Positions 34,779-45,017 are shown, counted from the first letter of the stretch. The stretch is DNA of 64,000 nucleotides from Candidatus Competibacter sp. (GCA_029624815.1 JARSSH010000035.1:1-64000), one strand, 5' to 3'. The notes: generated by a model not told the origin, from the sequence alone. Numbers and translations: made by a program.

Positions 34779-35881
34779 GCGGCGCTCCGGCGCAAGGCGC
34801 GGCGCAGCAGGTGGATGCCGTGGCCGGCGGCGTAATAGTGAAGCAACAGTCCGCCGCCGAACAGCAGAAACAGTCCGTGCACCCACCACAGACCGACCTG
34901 CCCCCCAACGATGCCGTGACTGAGCCAGGATTCGCCGACGCCGATCAGGTTGAAATCGATGGCGTAGATCAGCAGCGCCGCGACGATCCGGCCATGGCGG
35001 CCCTCGCGCGGCCGGGCACGCGCCAACAGCGGCGCCCACAGCGCGATCACCAGCACCTGAAGCGGGCTGTTGAGCCGCATGTGCAATTCGGCAATCTGAA
35101 TGGGTTCGCTCGAACTCAGTAATTTTCGGGTGGGCAGCGTTTCCCGATGTTTCCAGGCCTGCTGGGGGGCGCTGGTATCGATCCGCACCGCGGCCCGCTC
35201 GAAGCCAAGGATCTCGTAATCGCCACGGCCGGGTGTGCCCCGATAACGGTAGCCGTGCTCCAGCACGATGTGGCGCAGGTCGTTGGCGTCGGTTTCCTGT
35301 CGTCCCCGCTCGCCGGTGGTAGTACTGATGTCGCCGTCGGGTTCGCGGCTGTGGATGAAGACGTTGCGCAATTCCCGTTCGTCCAAGGCGCCGATATAGA
35401 CCACATGCCGGCCTTCCAGCACTTCGCGGAAGGCGCCTGGCGTAAACATGGAGACCTCGGCTTCCTTGCGGGCCTTGGCCAGCAGCTCGAACTGGAGTTC
35501 CATGGTCGCCGGCGACAGAAACAGCGAAAACCCAGCGGTCAGCAGCGCCAGCGGCACCGCCAGCAGGAAGAGCGGGCGATACACCGACAGTGGGCCGTAA
35601 CCGCAGGCGGCCAGCGCGGCCATTTCGTGATCGCGGTACAGCCGGCCCAGAGTGAGCATGATGCTCAACAGAAACGCTAGCGGGATGAGCAGGATCAGAA
35701 TTTCGATCGTTTGCAGTCCCAGCAGGAGGAAAATGGAGTCGCGCGCCAATAGACCGTTGGCGACCTTGCTCAGGTAGCTGGCGAGCCGGTGGCTGAGAAC
35801 CATCGCCAGCAGCACCAGCGTGGTCGCCAGCAGGGTCAGGCCGATCTCCCGCATCAGGTAACGATCAATGGTGGAAGGCAC
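34775..35881 (-). CDS. lptF: LPS export permease LptF
   Basis: Partner of LptG in lipopolysaccharide transport. The 368-aa protein begins IDRYLMREIGLTLLATTLV and has the same three-plus-three helix plan around a periplasmic jellyroll. The cytoplasmic coupling region LGRLYRDHEMAALAACGYG should contact LptB. In most gammaproteobacteria lptF is divergent from pepA. Here a 5' scrap of pepA survives at 36127, confirming the ancestral layout. Confidence 0.94.
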   Translation of the reverse strand: MPSTIDRYLMREIGLTLLATTLVLLAMVLSHRLASYLSKVANGLLARDSIFLLLGLQTIEILILLIPLAFLLSIMLTLGRLYRDHEMAALAACGYGPLSVYRPLFLLAVPLALLTAGFSLFLSPATMELQFELLAKARKEAEVSMFTPGAFREVLEGRHVVYIGALDERELRNVFIHSREPDGDISTTTGERGRQETDANDLRHIVLEHGYRYRGTPGRGDYEILGFERAAVRIDTSAPQQAWKHRETLPTRKLLSSSEPIQIAELHMRLNSPLQVLVIALWAPLLARARPREGRHGRIVAALLIYAIDFNLIGVGESWLSHGIVGGQVGLWWVHGLFLLFGGGLLLHYYAAGHGIHLLRRALRRSAA

Positions 35882-36126
35882 GTTTGAGGGGGCTCCGCTG
35901 GGGGCCTGGCTGTGAGGCGTGGTGATTTCCGACTAAATTCAACGCGTTCAAAATACGGTATCGCTCTTCGCCCAGCGGTTCGCTGGAAATGCCCCGCCTC
36001 GTTTTTCAGAGCTTGGCGCCTTGCCCGCCCGCTCCAACCGTTCGGCCGCTTTCCATGGCCTTGCAGCCGCGAGGCGATCGGTTCGGCCGGACTCGCTACC
36101 CATCCCAACCCGGAGGAAGTCCCCCG

Positions 36127-36168
36127 ATGGAATTCGCGGTCAAGAACGGCGGCCCGGAAAAACAGCGA
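36127..36168 (+). pseudogene. pepA: 5' stub of leucyl aminopeptidase pepA
   Basis: An ATG with GGAGG ten bases upstream starts a frame encoding MEFAVKNGGPEKQR. This matches 11 of 14 residues of the E. coli PepA N-terminus (MEFSVKSGSPEKQR, from memory). Homology ends there; the frame stays open to 36333 but encodes nothing recognisable. The position, divergent from lptF, is exactly where pepA lies in related bacteria. The rest of the gene has been deleted or moved, and ureG now follows. The 260 bases between the stub and ureG contain no other gene I can support. Confidence 0.6.
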
Positions 36169-36430
36169 TACCGGTTCGCCCTCCTCAAAAACAAAAAGGA
36201 CGCCCCGCACCGATCCTTGCGCAAGATTATACTCAGCGCGCCCGGCCGGCGGGAACTGCCGGGCGGTTGGGGCGGCGGCGCGATCATGGGGCTGCCGGCT
36301 TCCTGTCCCGTTATGAAAATCAAATGTCGTTAATGGCATTTTTTGTAAACTTCGAAAATTCGGCCAAGTCGGCCGCCATGTCCGTTGCTGACGGACCCCA
36401 CATCCTCTCTCCTCAACAGGTCATCCATTC

Positions 36431-37060
36431 ATGAACCCACAACCCCTGCGGGTCGGCGTCGGCGGCCCGGTCGGCTCCGGCAAGACCGCCCTGGTCGAAG
36501 CGCTGTGCAAGGCGTTGCGCGACCGCTATCGAATCGCGGTGGTCACCAACGATATTTACACCTACGAAGACGCCCAGTTCCTCACCCGCGCCCAGGCGTT
36601 GGAACCGGAGCGGATCGTCGGAGTGGAAACCGGCGGCTGCCCGCATACCGCGATTCGCGAGGACGCCTCGATGAATCTGGCGGCGGTGGCGCAGTTGTGC
36701 GAGCGCTTTCCCGATCTGGATCTGGTGCTGGTCGAATCCGGCGGCGACAATCTGAGCGCCACCTTCAGCCCGGAATTGTCGGATCTCACGATCTACGTGA
36801 TCGACGTGGCGGCCGGCGACAAGATCCCGCGCAAGGGCGGACCCGGCATCACCCGCTCCGATCTGCTGGTGATCAACAAGATCGATCTTGCGCCCCATGT
36901 CGGTGCATCGCTGGAAGTCATGGAGCGCGATGCGGGCAAGATGCGTGGTGACAAGCCGTTCGTCTTCACGAACCTCAAGACCCGACAAGGGCTGGAGCGG
37001 GTGATCGACTTCATCGTCGAGCAGGGGATGCTCGGCGTGGAACGCGGCCGGGCGGCTTGA
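36431..37060 (+). CDS. ureG: urease accessory GTPase UreG
   Basis: SIMIBI-class GTPase that delivers nickel to urease with UreD/F/H/E. The 209-aa protein has the P-loop GGPVGSGKT (11-19), the nickel-site CPH motif (Cys70 and His72 in [15 protein letters not shown]), a switch region [15 protein letters not shown] and the guanine motif VINKIDLAP. Length and all motifs are normal. No other urease gene is within the window, so this is an isolated ureG unless the rest lies elsewhere. It is upstream of the urea transporter operon in the same direction. Confidence 0.96.
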   Translation: MNPQPLRVGVGGPVGSGKTALVEALCKALRDRYRIAVVTNDIYTYEDAQFLTRAQALEPERIVGVETGGCPHTAIREDASMNLAAVAQLCERFPDLDLVLVESGGDNLSATFSPELSDLTIYVIDVAAGDKIPRKGGPGITRSDLLVINKIDLAPHVGASLEVMERDAGKMRGDKPFVFTNLKTRQGLERVIDFIVEQGMLGVERGRAA

Positions 37061-37440
37061 TCCGCCGATCGTATTCCAGCGGGCGTCCACGCCGATTCGT
37101 GGCAAGGACCGATGGGCGGCGCCTTGGCTTTTTGGGTGGCGTCACTCGCTTGTCGGGCCCGCCGTTTCTTGCGCCATTTTCGCGACCCCGCGCCGATTCC
37201 GTTGGCCGGATGCACCTTTTTGAAACCCCGACTTCCCCTTTACGCCCGCGTCTGCCCCACTTTGCCGCGTCGATACTTCGCCTCGCACCATGACAAGGCA
37301 CACCGATTTCATCCACAACGCGCCGCCCAGATCAATCGATTGAATAGCTTCTAAAATTATAATTTGGCACGGCATTTGATGAAGCGCCCTCCAGATCCGC
37401 ATCCGGGCGGGTCGGTCAATCACAACATCGAGGGCTGCGC
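37061..37440. other. intergenic region before the urea transporter operon
   Basis: About 380 bases between ureG and urtA with no supportable gene. The part near urtA is AT-richer and holds the sigma-54-like box at 37365. An NtrC-like half-site, GCACCATGACAAGGC, is at 37285-37299, about 80 bp upstream of it. Confidence 0.5.
37365..37380 (+). promoter_or_regulatory. candidate sigma-54 promoter of urtABCDE
   Basis: TGGCACGGCATTTGAT matches TGGCACG-N4-TTGCW at every position except the -12 C, which is A. The -12 GC is normally the most important pair, so activity is uncertain. The spacing to the urtA start (about 60 bp) and the nitrogen role of the operon support it. Confidence 0.45.
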
Positions 37441-38736
37441 ATGACAAAGACAATGCCGAAGTTATCCCACTGGCTGCTGGCCGGCGCGCTGTCGCTGGGC
37501 GCCACGCTGGCCCACGCCGCCGACACCATCAAGGTCGGGGTGCTGCACTCGCTGTCCGGCACCATGGCCATCAGCGAAACCACGCTCAAGGACACCGTCC
37601 TGATGCTGATCGACGAGCAGAACAAGAAGGGCGGCCTGCTCGGCAAGAAACTGGAAGCGGTGGTGGTCGATCCGGCCTCGAACTGGCCGCTGTTCGCCGA
37701 GAAAGCGCGCGAACTGCTGCAAAAAGACAAGGTGGCGGTGGTGTTCGGCTGCTGGACCTCGGTGTCGCGCAAGTCGGTGTTGCCGGTGTTCGAGGAACTG
37801 AACGGCATCCTGTTCTATCCGGTGCAATACGAGGGCGAGGAATCCTCGCGCAACGTGTTCTACACCGGCGCCGCCCCCAACCAACAGGCCATCCCGGCGG
37901 TGGATTATCTGATGAAGGATCTGGGCGTGAAGCGCTGGGTGCTGGCCGGCACCGACTACGTCTACCCGCGCACCACCAACAAGATTCTGGAAGCCTACCT
38001 CAAGGCCAAGGGCGTCAAGGAAGAAGACATCATGATCAACTACACGCCATTCGGCCATTCCGACTGGCAGTCCATCGTCGCCGATATCAAGAAATTCGGC
38101 TCCGCCGGCAAGAAAACCGCCGTGGTCTCCACCATCAACGGCGACGCCAACGTACCGTTTTACAAGGAACTGGGTAACCAGGGCCTCTCCGCCACCGATA
38201 TTCCGGTCGTCGCCTTCTCGGTCGGCGAGGAGGAGCTGTCAGGTATCGACACCAAGCCGCTGGTGGGCCATCTCGCTGCCTGGAACTACTTCATGAGCAT
38301 CAAGGACAAGGCCAACGATGCCTTCATCAAGGAGTGGCATGCCTTCATCAAGGACAAGAAGCGCGTCACCAACGACCCGATGGAAGCCACCTATATCGGC
38401 TTCAATATGTGGGTCAAGGCGGTGGAGAAAACCAAGAGCACCGATCCCAACAAGGTGATCGACGCCATGGTCGGTATCGAGTATCCCAACCTGACCGGCG
38501 GCATGGCCAAGATGCTGCCCAACCATCACCTGACCAAGCCGGTATTCATCGGCGAGATCCAGGCCGACGGCCAGTTCGACGTGGTGTGGAAAACCAAGGG
38601 TCTGGTACCGGGCGACGCCTGGTCCGACTATCTGCCGGGCAGCAAGGACATCGCCGCCGACTGGGCCGATCCCAAGATCAAGTGCGGCAACTACAACACC
38701 GTCACCAAGAAGTGTTCGGGGCAGAATTACAAATAA
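37441..38736 (+). CDS. urtA: urea ABC transporter substrate-binding protein
   Basis: Periplasmic urea-binding protein, 431 aa with a signal peptide cleaved after AHA (residues 25-27). The mature part is a type I periplasmic-binding fold of the amide/urea group: IKVGVLHSLSGTMAISETTL, VVFGCWTSVSRKSVLPVFEE, FYPVQYEGEESSRNVFYTGA and EATYIGFNMWVKAVE. These match UrtA rather than branched-chain amino-acid binders. GAGGG precedes the ATG by six bases. A hairpin after the gene may raise its expression over the permease genes. Confidence 0.95.
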   Translation: MTKTMPKLSHWLLAGALSLGATLAHAADTIKVGVLHSLSGTMAISETTLKDTVLMLIDEQNKKGGLLGKKLEAVVVDPASNWPLFAEKARELLQKDKVAVVFGCWTSVSRKSVLPVFEELNGILFYPVQYEGEESSRNVFYTGAAPNQQAIPAVDYLMKDLGVKRWVLAGTDYVYPRTTNKILEAYLKAKGVKEEDIMINYTPFGHSDWQSIVADIKKFGSAGKKTAVVSTINGDANVPFYKELGNQGLSATDIPVVAFSVGEEELSGIDTKPLVGHLAAWNYFMSIKDKANDAFIKEWHAFIKDKKRVTNDPMEATYIGFNMWVKAVEKTKSTDPNKVIDAMVGIEYPNLTGGMAKMLPNHHLTKPVFIGEIQADGQFDVVWKTKGLVPGDAWSDYLPGSKDIAADWADPKIKCGNYNTVTKKCSGQNYK

Positions 38737-38769
38737 GACGACGCGCTCGCCCGTCGTCCGATCCCCCCG

Positions 38770-38805
38770 CCCCCGCGCCAAATAAGGAAACGCCAAGCGC
38801 GGGGG
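38770..38805 (+). terminator. hairpin between urtA and urtB
   Basis: CCCCCGCGC and GCGCGGGGG form a 9-bp all-G/C stem around an 18-base loop, followed by TTCTCTCTC. It lies 34 bases before urtB. Such hairpins after binding-protein genes commonly act as partial terminators or mRNA stabilisers, keeping urtA in excess over the permease genes. Confidence 0.6.
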
Positions 38806-38839
38806 TTCTCTCTCACTCCTTCGATGAGAACCGCCCCTG

Positions 38840-40456
38840 ATGGTATCCCGCACGTCGTTTCGCGCCGGGTTGGCCGGTTTTGCCCTGCTGTTGCTGACGC
38901 TCTTCGCGGCATCATCGGTCCGCGCCGCCGATGACGATGCGCTGCGGACTCTTTTGACGCAACTCCGCGAAGCCGACTTCACCGAAAAAGAGGCATTGAT
39001 CGAAACCCTGGTGGGGATGGATCATCCCCGGATCGCCGCCATCCTGGGTGCGTTGCCCGAAAGCCGCCTGTACTACCAGGAGGAAGGCGATCGGATGGTG
39101 ATCGCCCAGAGTGACGATACCGAGATTGCCATTGAGGATGCCATCACCGGTCAACCCCTGGGGCAAGTGGTCAAGCGCGACCTGGATCGTATCCGGGTCA
39201 ACAATCGCCTGCGCAGCCTGATCGAAGACCGCTTGGCCAGCCTGGGCTTGTCCAGCGCCGATCCAGGAAAGCGCCGGGCGGCGGTCGACGCTTTCCTGCG
39301 CAATCCCAAACCGGAAAGCGTGGCCCGGCTGAAGGCGCGCTTGGAGGTGGAGCCCGACAAGAAAATCCAGGAATTGTTGGCGGCGGCGTTGGCGCTGGTC
39401 GATCTGGCCAGTCCCGAAGCCACCGTGCGCGCTGGCGCCGCCAAGGCGCTGGGCGGATGGACGCAAGCGGAGATTCGTGGTCCCTTGCTACGGGTTGCCG
39501 CCGAAGACAGCGACGTCACGGTGCGCGAGGCGGCCAAAACCGCGCTGGCCAAAACCGAATTCCGCCTGCAAATGCTGGGCTGGGCGGAGACTCTGTTTTT
39601 TGGTTTATCGCTGGGCTCGGTGCTGATTCTGGCCGCCATCGGTCTGGCCGTGACCTTTGGCGTCATGGGCGTCATCAATATGGCGCACGGCGAACTGATG
39701 ATGCTGGGCGCCTACACCACCTGGCTGACGCAGCAATATCTGCCGGTCAACTGGTCGCTGCCGGTCGCCGTGCCGCTGGCCTTTCTCGCGACCGCGCTGG
39801 TGGGTATCGCCATCGAGCGGGGCATCATCCGCTTTCTCTACGGTCGCCCACTGGAAACCTTGCTGGCCACCTTCGGCATCAGCCTGATCCTGCAACAGGC
39901 GGTGCGTTCGATTTTTTCTCCACTGAACCGCTCGGTCGCAACCCCGGACTGGATGAGCGGCACGATCCTGCTCGGTCCGCTGGAGGTCACGCTCAACCGC
40001 TTGGTGATCATCGGTTTTTGCATCGCGGTGTTCGCCCTGCTGTGGCTGGCCCTGCAACGCACCCGGCTGGGATTGGAGGTGCGGGCGGTGGCGCAGAACC
40101 GCGCCATGGCTCGGGCGATGGGCGTGCGCTCGGCGCGCGTGGACGCGCTGACCTTCGGTCTGGGCAGCGGCATCGCCGGGGTCGCCGGGGTCGCGCTGTC
40201 GCAATTGACCAACGTCGGCCCCAATCTGGGTCAGAACTACATCGTGGATTCGTTCATGGTGGTGGTGTTCGGCGGAGTCGGCAATCTGTGGGGCACCCTG
40301 GTCGCCGGCCTCTCGCTGGGCGTCGCCAACAAGGTGCTGGAGCCGTGGTCCGGCGCGGTGCTGGCCAAGATCCTGGTGCTGGTGTTCCTGATCCTGTTCA
40401 TCCAGAAACGCCCGCGCGGACTGTTCCCGCAGCGCGGGCGGGCGGCGGAGGTCTGA
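38840..40456 (+). CDS. urtB: urea ABC transporter permease UrtB
   Basis: A 538-aa membrane subunit. A signal-like segment (about 8-28) precedes a soluble helical-repeat region (about 30-235) typical of proteobacterial UrtB. Membrane helices of the LivH type then run from about 250 to the end, with AIGLAVTFGVMGVINMAHGE, LLATFGISLILQQAV, and GLGSGIAGVAGVALSQLTNV. It forms a heteromeric channel with UrtC. Spacing to urtC is four bases. Confidence 0.94.
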   Translation: MVSRTSFRAGLAGFALLLLTLFAASSVRAADDDALRTLLTQLREADFTEKEALIETLVGMDHPRIAAILGALPESRLYYQEEGDRMVIAQSDDTEIAIEDAITGQPLGQVVKRDLDRIRVNNRLRSLIEDRLASLGLSSADPGKRRAAVDAFLRNPKPESVARLKARLEVEPDKKIQELLAAALALVDLASPEATVRAGAAKALGGWTQAEIRGPLLRVAAEDSDVTVREAAKTALAKTEFRLQMLGWAETLFFGLSLGSVLILAAIGLAVTFGVMGVINMAHGELMMLGAYTTWLTQQYLPVNWSLPVAVPLAFLATALVGIAIERGIIRFLYGRPLETLLATFGISLILQQAVRSIFSPLNRSVATPDWMSGTILLGPLEVTLNRLVIIGFCIAVFALLWLALQRTRLGLEVRAVAQNRAMARAMGVRSARVDALTFGLGSGIAGVAGVALSQLTNVGPNLGQNYIVDSFMVVVFGGVGNLWGTLVAGLSLGVANKVLEPWSGAVLAKILVLVFLILFIQKRPRGLFPQRGRAAEV

Positions 40457-40460
40457 TCTC

Positions 40461-41545
40461 ATGCGTGTTCCCCCCTGGCTCCTCTCCGACCGCGCCGGAC
40501 TGGTGCTGCTGGCCGTGCTGGCCGTCCTCGGCATCGGCGTGCCGGCGCTCAACCTGCTGACGCCACCCGATCACCCGCTGCATCTGACCGCCTATACCGT
40601 CACCCTGCTCGGCAAATATCTCTGCTATGCCCTACTGGCGGTGTCCATCGATCTGGTGTGGGGCTACATGGGTATCCTGAGTTTGGGCCACGCCGCGTTC
40701 TTCGCGCTGGGCGGCTACTGCTTCGGCATGTACCTGATGCGCCAGATCGGGACGCGCGGGGTCTACGGCGATCCGGTGTTGCCCGATTTCATGGTGTTCC
40801 TGAACTGGAAGGAGTTGCCCTGGTACTGGCACGGCTTCGACAGTTTCGGCTTCGCGGCGCTGATGGTGCTGGTCGCGCCCGGTTTGCTGGCGTTTGTGTT
40901 TGGCTGGTTTGCCTTCCGCTCGCGGGTGTCGGGAGTCTACCTGTCGATCATCACCCAGGCGCTGACCTACGCTCTGATGCTGGCCTTCTTCCGTAACGAG
41001 ATGGGCTTCGGCGGCAACAACGGCTTGACCGATTTCAAGGACGTGCTTGGCGTCCCGCTGCACGACGACGGAACCCGCGTCGTGTTGTTCGTACTTTCCG
41101 CCCTGACCCTGGCCGGCGGCTATCTGTTGTGCCGCTGGCTGGTCTCGACCCGAATGGGCCGGGTGCTGGTGGCAATCCGCGACAGCGAGGACCGCGCCCG
41201 CTTTCTCGGCTACCGGGTGGAGCAGGTCAAGGTGCTGGTGTTCGCCTTGTCGGCGATGCTGGCCGGGGTGGCCGGAGCGCTGTACGTGCCGCAGGTCGGT
41301 ATTATCAACCCCGGCGAATTCGCGCCGCTGAATTCCATCGAGGCGGTGATCTGGGTGGCGGTCGGCGGGCGCGGCACGCTGATCGGCGCGGTGATCGGCG
41401 CGGTGTTGGTCAACTACGCCAAAACCTGGCTGACCGGCGCGCTGCCAGAAGTCTGGCTGTTCGCCTTGGGCGGACTGTTCGTGGCGGTCACGGTGCTCTT
41501 ACCCTACGGCTTGATCGGCCTGCTGCGGCGGAAGGAGAAGGCGGC

Positions 41546-41549
<4 letters not shown>
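40461..41549 (+). CDS. urtC: urea ABC transporter permease UrtC
   Basis: A 362-aa LivM-type permease with eight to ten hydrophobic helices. Conserved segments are DLVWGYMGILSLGHAAFFAL near the N-terminus, VSGVYLSIITQALTYALML, and the cytoplasmic loop GRVLVAIRDSEDRARFLGYR (contact with the ATPases). AMLAGVAGALYVPQVGIINP and the WVAVGGRGTLIGAVIGAV block follow. GGAGG lies nine bases before the ATG. Its stop overlaps the urtD start by four bases. Confidence 0.95.
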
Positions 41550-42353
<804 letters not shown>

Positions 42354-42367
<14 letters not shown>

Positions 42368-43124
42368 AGGACTGAACCAGTATTACGGCGAATCCCACAC
42401 CCTGTGGGATCTGGAGCTGGAGGTGCCGGAAGGCGCGGTGATCAGCCTGATGGGCCGCAACGGGGTTGGCAAAACCACTTTGCTCAAGTGCCTGATGGGC
42501 CTGCTGCCGATTCGCTCCGGTAAAATCGCCTTCGCCGGCGTGGAGCTGCATCGTCTGCCGGCGGAGCGGCGGGCGCCGCTCGGCATCGGCTACGTGCCGC
42601 AGGGCCGGCAGATCTTTCCGCTGCTGACCGTCGAGGAAAACCTGAAAATCGGTCTGGCGGCCAATCCCCGCCGCTTGCGGCGCGTCCCGGAATTGATTTT
42701 CGAGATGTTCCCGGTGCTCGGGACCATGCTGAAACGACGCGGCGGCGATCTATCCGGCGGCCAGCAGCAGCAACTGGCCATCGGCCGCGCCCTGGTGCTG
42801 GAACCGCGCTTGCTGATCCTTGACGAGCCGACCGAAGGTATCCAGCCCAACGTCGTGCGCGAGATTGGCCGGGTCATTCGCCGCTTGAATCAGGAGCAGC
42901 TCGACCAGGTCCGCGAACAGGCCGCCATCGTCCGGGAAATCGGGATGGCGGTTCAGCGGCTCCATCGGGAACAAGGCATGACCGTGCTGTTGGTGGAACA
43001 GAAACTGCCGTTCGCCCGTTGGGTGGCCCAGCGGTTCTGCATCGTCGACAAGGGCCGGGCGGTGGCCACCGGAGCGATTGCCGATTTGAACGACGATCTG
43101 GTGCGGCAGTATTTGACGGTGTGA
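42354..43124 (+). CDS. urtE: urea ABC transporter ATP-binding protein UrtE with internal duplication
   Basis: A 256-aa LivF-type ATPase, about 25 residues longer than usual for UrtE. It has Walker A GRNGVGKTT, a Q-loop in YVPQGRQIFPLLTVEENL, signature DLSGGQQQQLAIGRAL, Walker B LLILDEPTEGIQP and H-loop VLLVEQKL. The extra length lies between Walker B and the H-loop. There VVREIGRVIRRLNQEQ is followed after ten residues by IVREIGMAVQRLHREQ, a diverged repeat of one helix. All catalytic motifs are intact, so it is probably functional. It ends six bases before the convergent DegV gene. Confidence 0.94.
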
Positions 43125-43130
43125 CGGGAT

Positions 43131-44060
43131 TCAGTCGGCGGCGTAAGCCAGCGACAGCGCACCGGGGCCGACGCTGGCGCCGCCAGCCGCGCTCATGATG
43201 GACACCATGACTTCGACACCCCACTGATGGGCGTACCGTTCGAATTCGATGAGGCAGGGTTTCTGCCTGAGTGCTTGTGGGTTACCGGCGTAACTGATCG
43301 CCACCAGCGGGCTTTTCAGGCCCAGTTCGACGGCTTTCCGGACATGATCGAGCAGATTCGACAACGCCTTGTCGAAGTTGCGCCCCTTGAACGCCAGTTC
43401 GATATCACCATCGAAAAAGCGAGCAACCGGTTTGTTGCCGAGCAGCCCATCCAGGCGGGATTCCGGAAATGCCATGTGCATTTCGCCCTTGTCGTTGGCC
43501 CAGTTGCGCGCATAGGACAAATCCTCGGGCAGAATGTAGCAATGCACGTACCGCCGGAACTCCTCTATCCGCCGACGCAATTCGTTGAAAGCCAAATTCT
43601 GCTTCCCCAGCAATCGAATCGCCGCATCGACCAACACCGCCTCGCCGGCGAAAACGGTTTTACTGTCGAGCACGTTTAGATGGAAAGGCGTTTGCAAGCC
43701 GGCCAGCCGGCGCTTCTCGCGGTAGCCGCGCAGGATGGCGAAAGAAGTTTCGGTCGCGTTCTGGAACAGGGCGCTGAGAGTTTGCGACAGGGTAATTAGA
43801 ACCGCTCGGTCATACTCGACGACCCAGCGATTCAGAAACAGCGCGGCGATGGTGTCGGCCGAACAAGGTTCGTTCGTCACCTTCAAGTCCGGCGATGCGG
43901 CGTAGCGGTGAAAAAAAGCCAGGCTCAAGTTGGCATCCCGAGCATCGGAAAACGCCTGATCGCCCAGGATCAGCGTGCTGGGCAACACCCTTAACCGATG
44001 CTGTTGCACGTAAGCGCCCGGCAAGTCGCAGGTCGCGTCGATCACCACCACGGTTTTCAT
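43131..44060 (-). CDS. DegV family protein
   Basis: A 309-aa protein of the DegV (fatty-acid-binding) family. Typical segments are VVVIDATCDLPGAYVQQH at the N-terminus, LPSTLILGDQAFSD, VLITLSQTLSALFQNA (ligand serine region), LNVLDSKTVFAGEAVLVDAA and the C-terminal SIMSAAGGASVGPGALSLAY. Family members bind a fatty acid and in Firmicutes feed it to fatty-acid kinase FakA. No FakA gene is visible here, so the role is unassigned. It converges with urtE. Confidence 0.88.
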   Translation of the reverse strand: MKTVVVIDATCDLPGAYVQQHRLRVLPSTLILGDQAFSDARDANLSLAFFHRYAASPDLKVTNEPCSADTIAALFLNRWVVEYDRAVLITLSQTLSALFQNATETSFAILRGYREKRRLAGLQTPFHLNVLDSKTVFAGEAVLVDAAIRLLGKQNLAFNELRRRIEEFRRYVHCYILPEDLSYARNWANDKGEMHMAFPESRLDGLLGNKPVARFFDGDIELAFKGRNFDKALSNLLDHVRKAVELGLKSPLVAISYAGNPQALRQKPCLIEFERYAHQWGVEVMVSIMSAAGGASVGPGALSLAYAAD

Positions 44061-44126
44061 GCCGGTGCGGTTTCGGAGCCGCGATCGCGGTCCGTTTGGC
44101 GGGCATCCGGCGACCGGATGGACGGT

Positions 44127-44441
44127 TCAGCCGGCATGGGGGTTGGTGTAGAGCGCTTCGAACCGGCAACCATAGCCGAATCGCCCATCCTGCTTGGTGG
44201 GGGCGATGCGCACGATCGTGGCCATCACCTCCAGCTCGATATCCGCCAGTTCGTCCGTGTGGATGAACAGGTACAAGGTTATCCCGATCGGCAGTTCCTG
44301 TTCGGCCCACAGCAGGATCCCCCCCCCGCCGATATTGCCCATCGAACCCTCGTGCAACACTTCGGCGCCGGCAATCCTGTACTGGATCGCGGCACTGATT
44401 TCGGTGCGGGCAAACTGCCTTTTTTCGACACAACCGGGCAT
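44127..44441 (-). CDS. PilZ domain protein
   Basis: A 104-aa single PilZ domain, a likely cyclic-di-GMP receptor. The arginine motif appears as KRQFARTEIS (RxxxR) and the second motif as GNIGGGGILLWAEQEL, in place of the canonical D/NxSxxG. The later strands (ITLYLFIHTDELADIELEVM, GYGCRFEAL) fit the beta-barrel. The weak second motif makes binding plausible but not certain. It is divergent from a stand-alone cyclic-nucleotide-binding protein. The 166-bp gap contains an inverted repeat CACTCCA / TGGAGTG (44447-44453, 44484-44490). Confidence 0.8.
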   Translation of the reverse strand: MPGCVEKRQFARTEISAAIQYRIAGAEVLHEGSMGNIGGGGILLWAEQELPIGITLYLFIHTDELADIELEVMATIVRIAPTKQDGRFGYGCRFEALYTNPHAG

Positions 44442-44607
44442 GGACGCACTCCAAATGGATCTTGGAAAAGCCAGGGCGATGTCTGGAGTGTGCCCTATCA
44501 CAGCCCAGCAAAGTCGGTTAAACTGCCGCAAAATTATCGCACCAACCGTCTGGCAAGCCAAGGCGCGGACATCTCCCTCGACCTTCCGCACGACGAGGCA
44601 TCGACCC

Positions 44608-44973
44608 ATGCCCAACCGGGATCTTTTCAAGCAAATCGAAGAATACCGTTCCTTTGCCGCTGGCCAAATCATCTTCCGGGAGGGCGAACCGGGGGATAAC
44701 CTGTATATCGTGGCGGAAGGCGAGGTCGATATCCTGGTGAACGATGACCACATCCTGGAAACCGTGGGTTCCGGCGGCATTGTCGGAGAACTCGCGTTGG
44801 TCGACGACAAACCGCGCAGCGCCACGGCCACCGCGCGCACCGATTGCGTGTTGGCGCCCGTTAGTCGGCCGCATTTTCTGGCGCTGGTCCGGCTGACGCC
44901 CTCCTTTGCCATCCAGGTCATGCGAGTGATGGCCGAGCGGTTGCGCCGTACCACCCACCAGCTCCGTGACTGA
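44608..44973 (+). CDS. stand-alone cyclic nucleotide-binding domain protein
   Basis: A 121-aa protein made only of a Crp-type cyclic-nucleotide-binding beta-roll. The pattern is IIFREGEPGDNLYIVAEGEV, then GGIVGELALVDDKPRSATAT (phosphate-binding cassette with the Glu and Arg pair), then VMRVMAERLRR. No helix-turn-helix follows, so it is not a Crp/Fnr transcription factor by itself. It may sense cAMP or cGMP and act through a partner. It is divergent from the PilZ gene and followed by a candidate terminator. Confidence 0.88.
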   Translation: MPNRDLFKQIEEYRSFAAGQIIFREGEPGDNLYIVAEGEVDILVNDDHILETVGSGGIVGELALVDDKPRSATATARTDCVLAPVSRPHFLALVRLTPSFAIQVMRVMAERLRRTTHQLRD

Positions 44974-45017
44974 TCGCGCGGCCAGCCGCCGAACCGCCGT
45001 TCGGTTCGAACCGGATC

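Noticed and set aside
35854-36339. A 161-codon minus-strand frame between lptF and the pepA stub.
   Set aside because: It overlaps the lptF start and the divergent promoter region, has no recognisable domain, and its composition looks non-coding.
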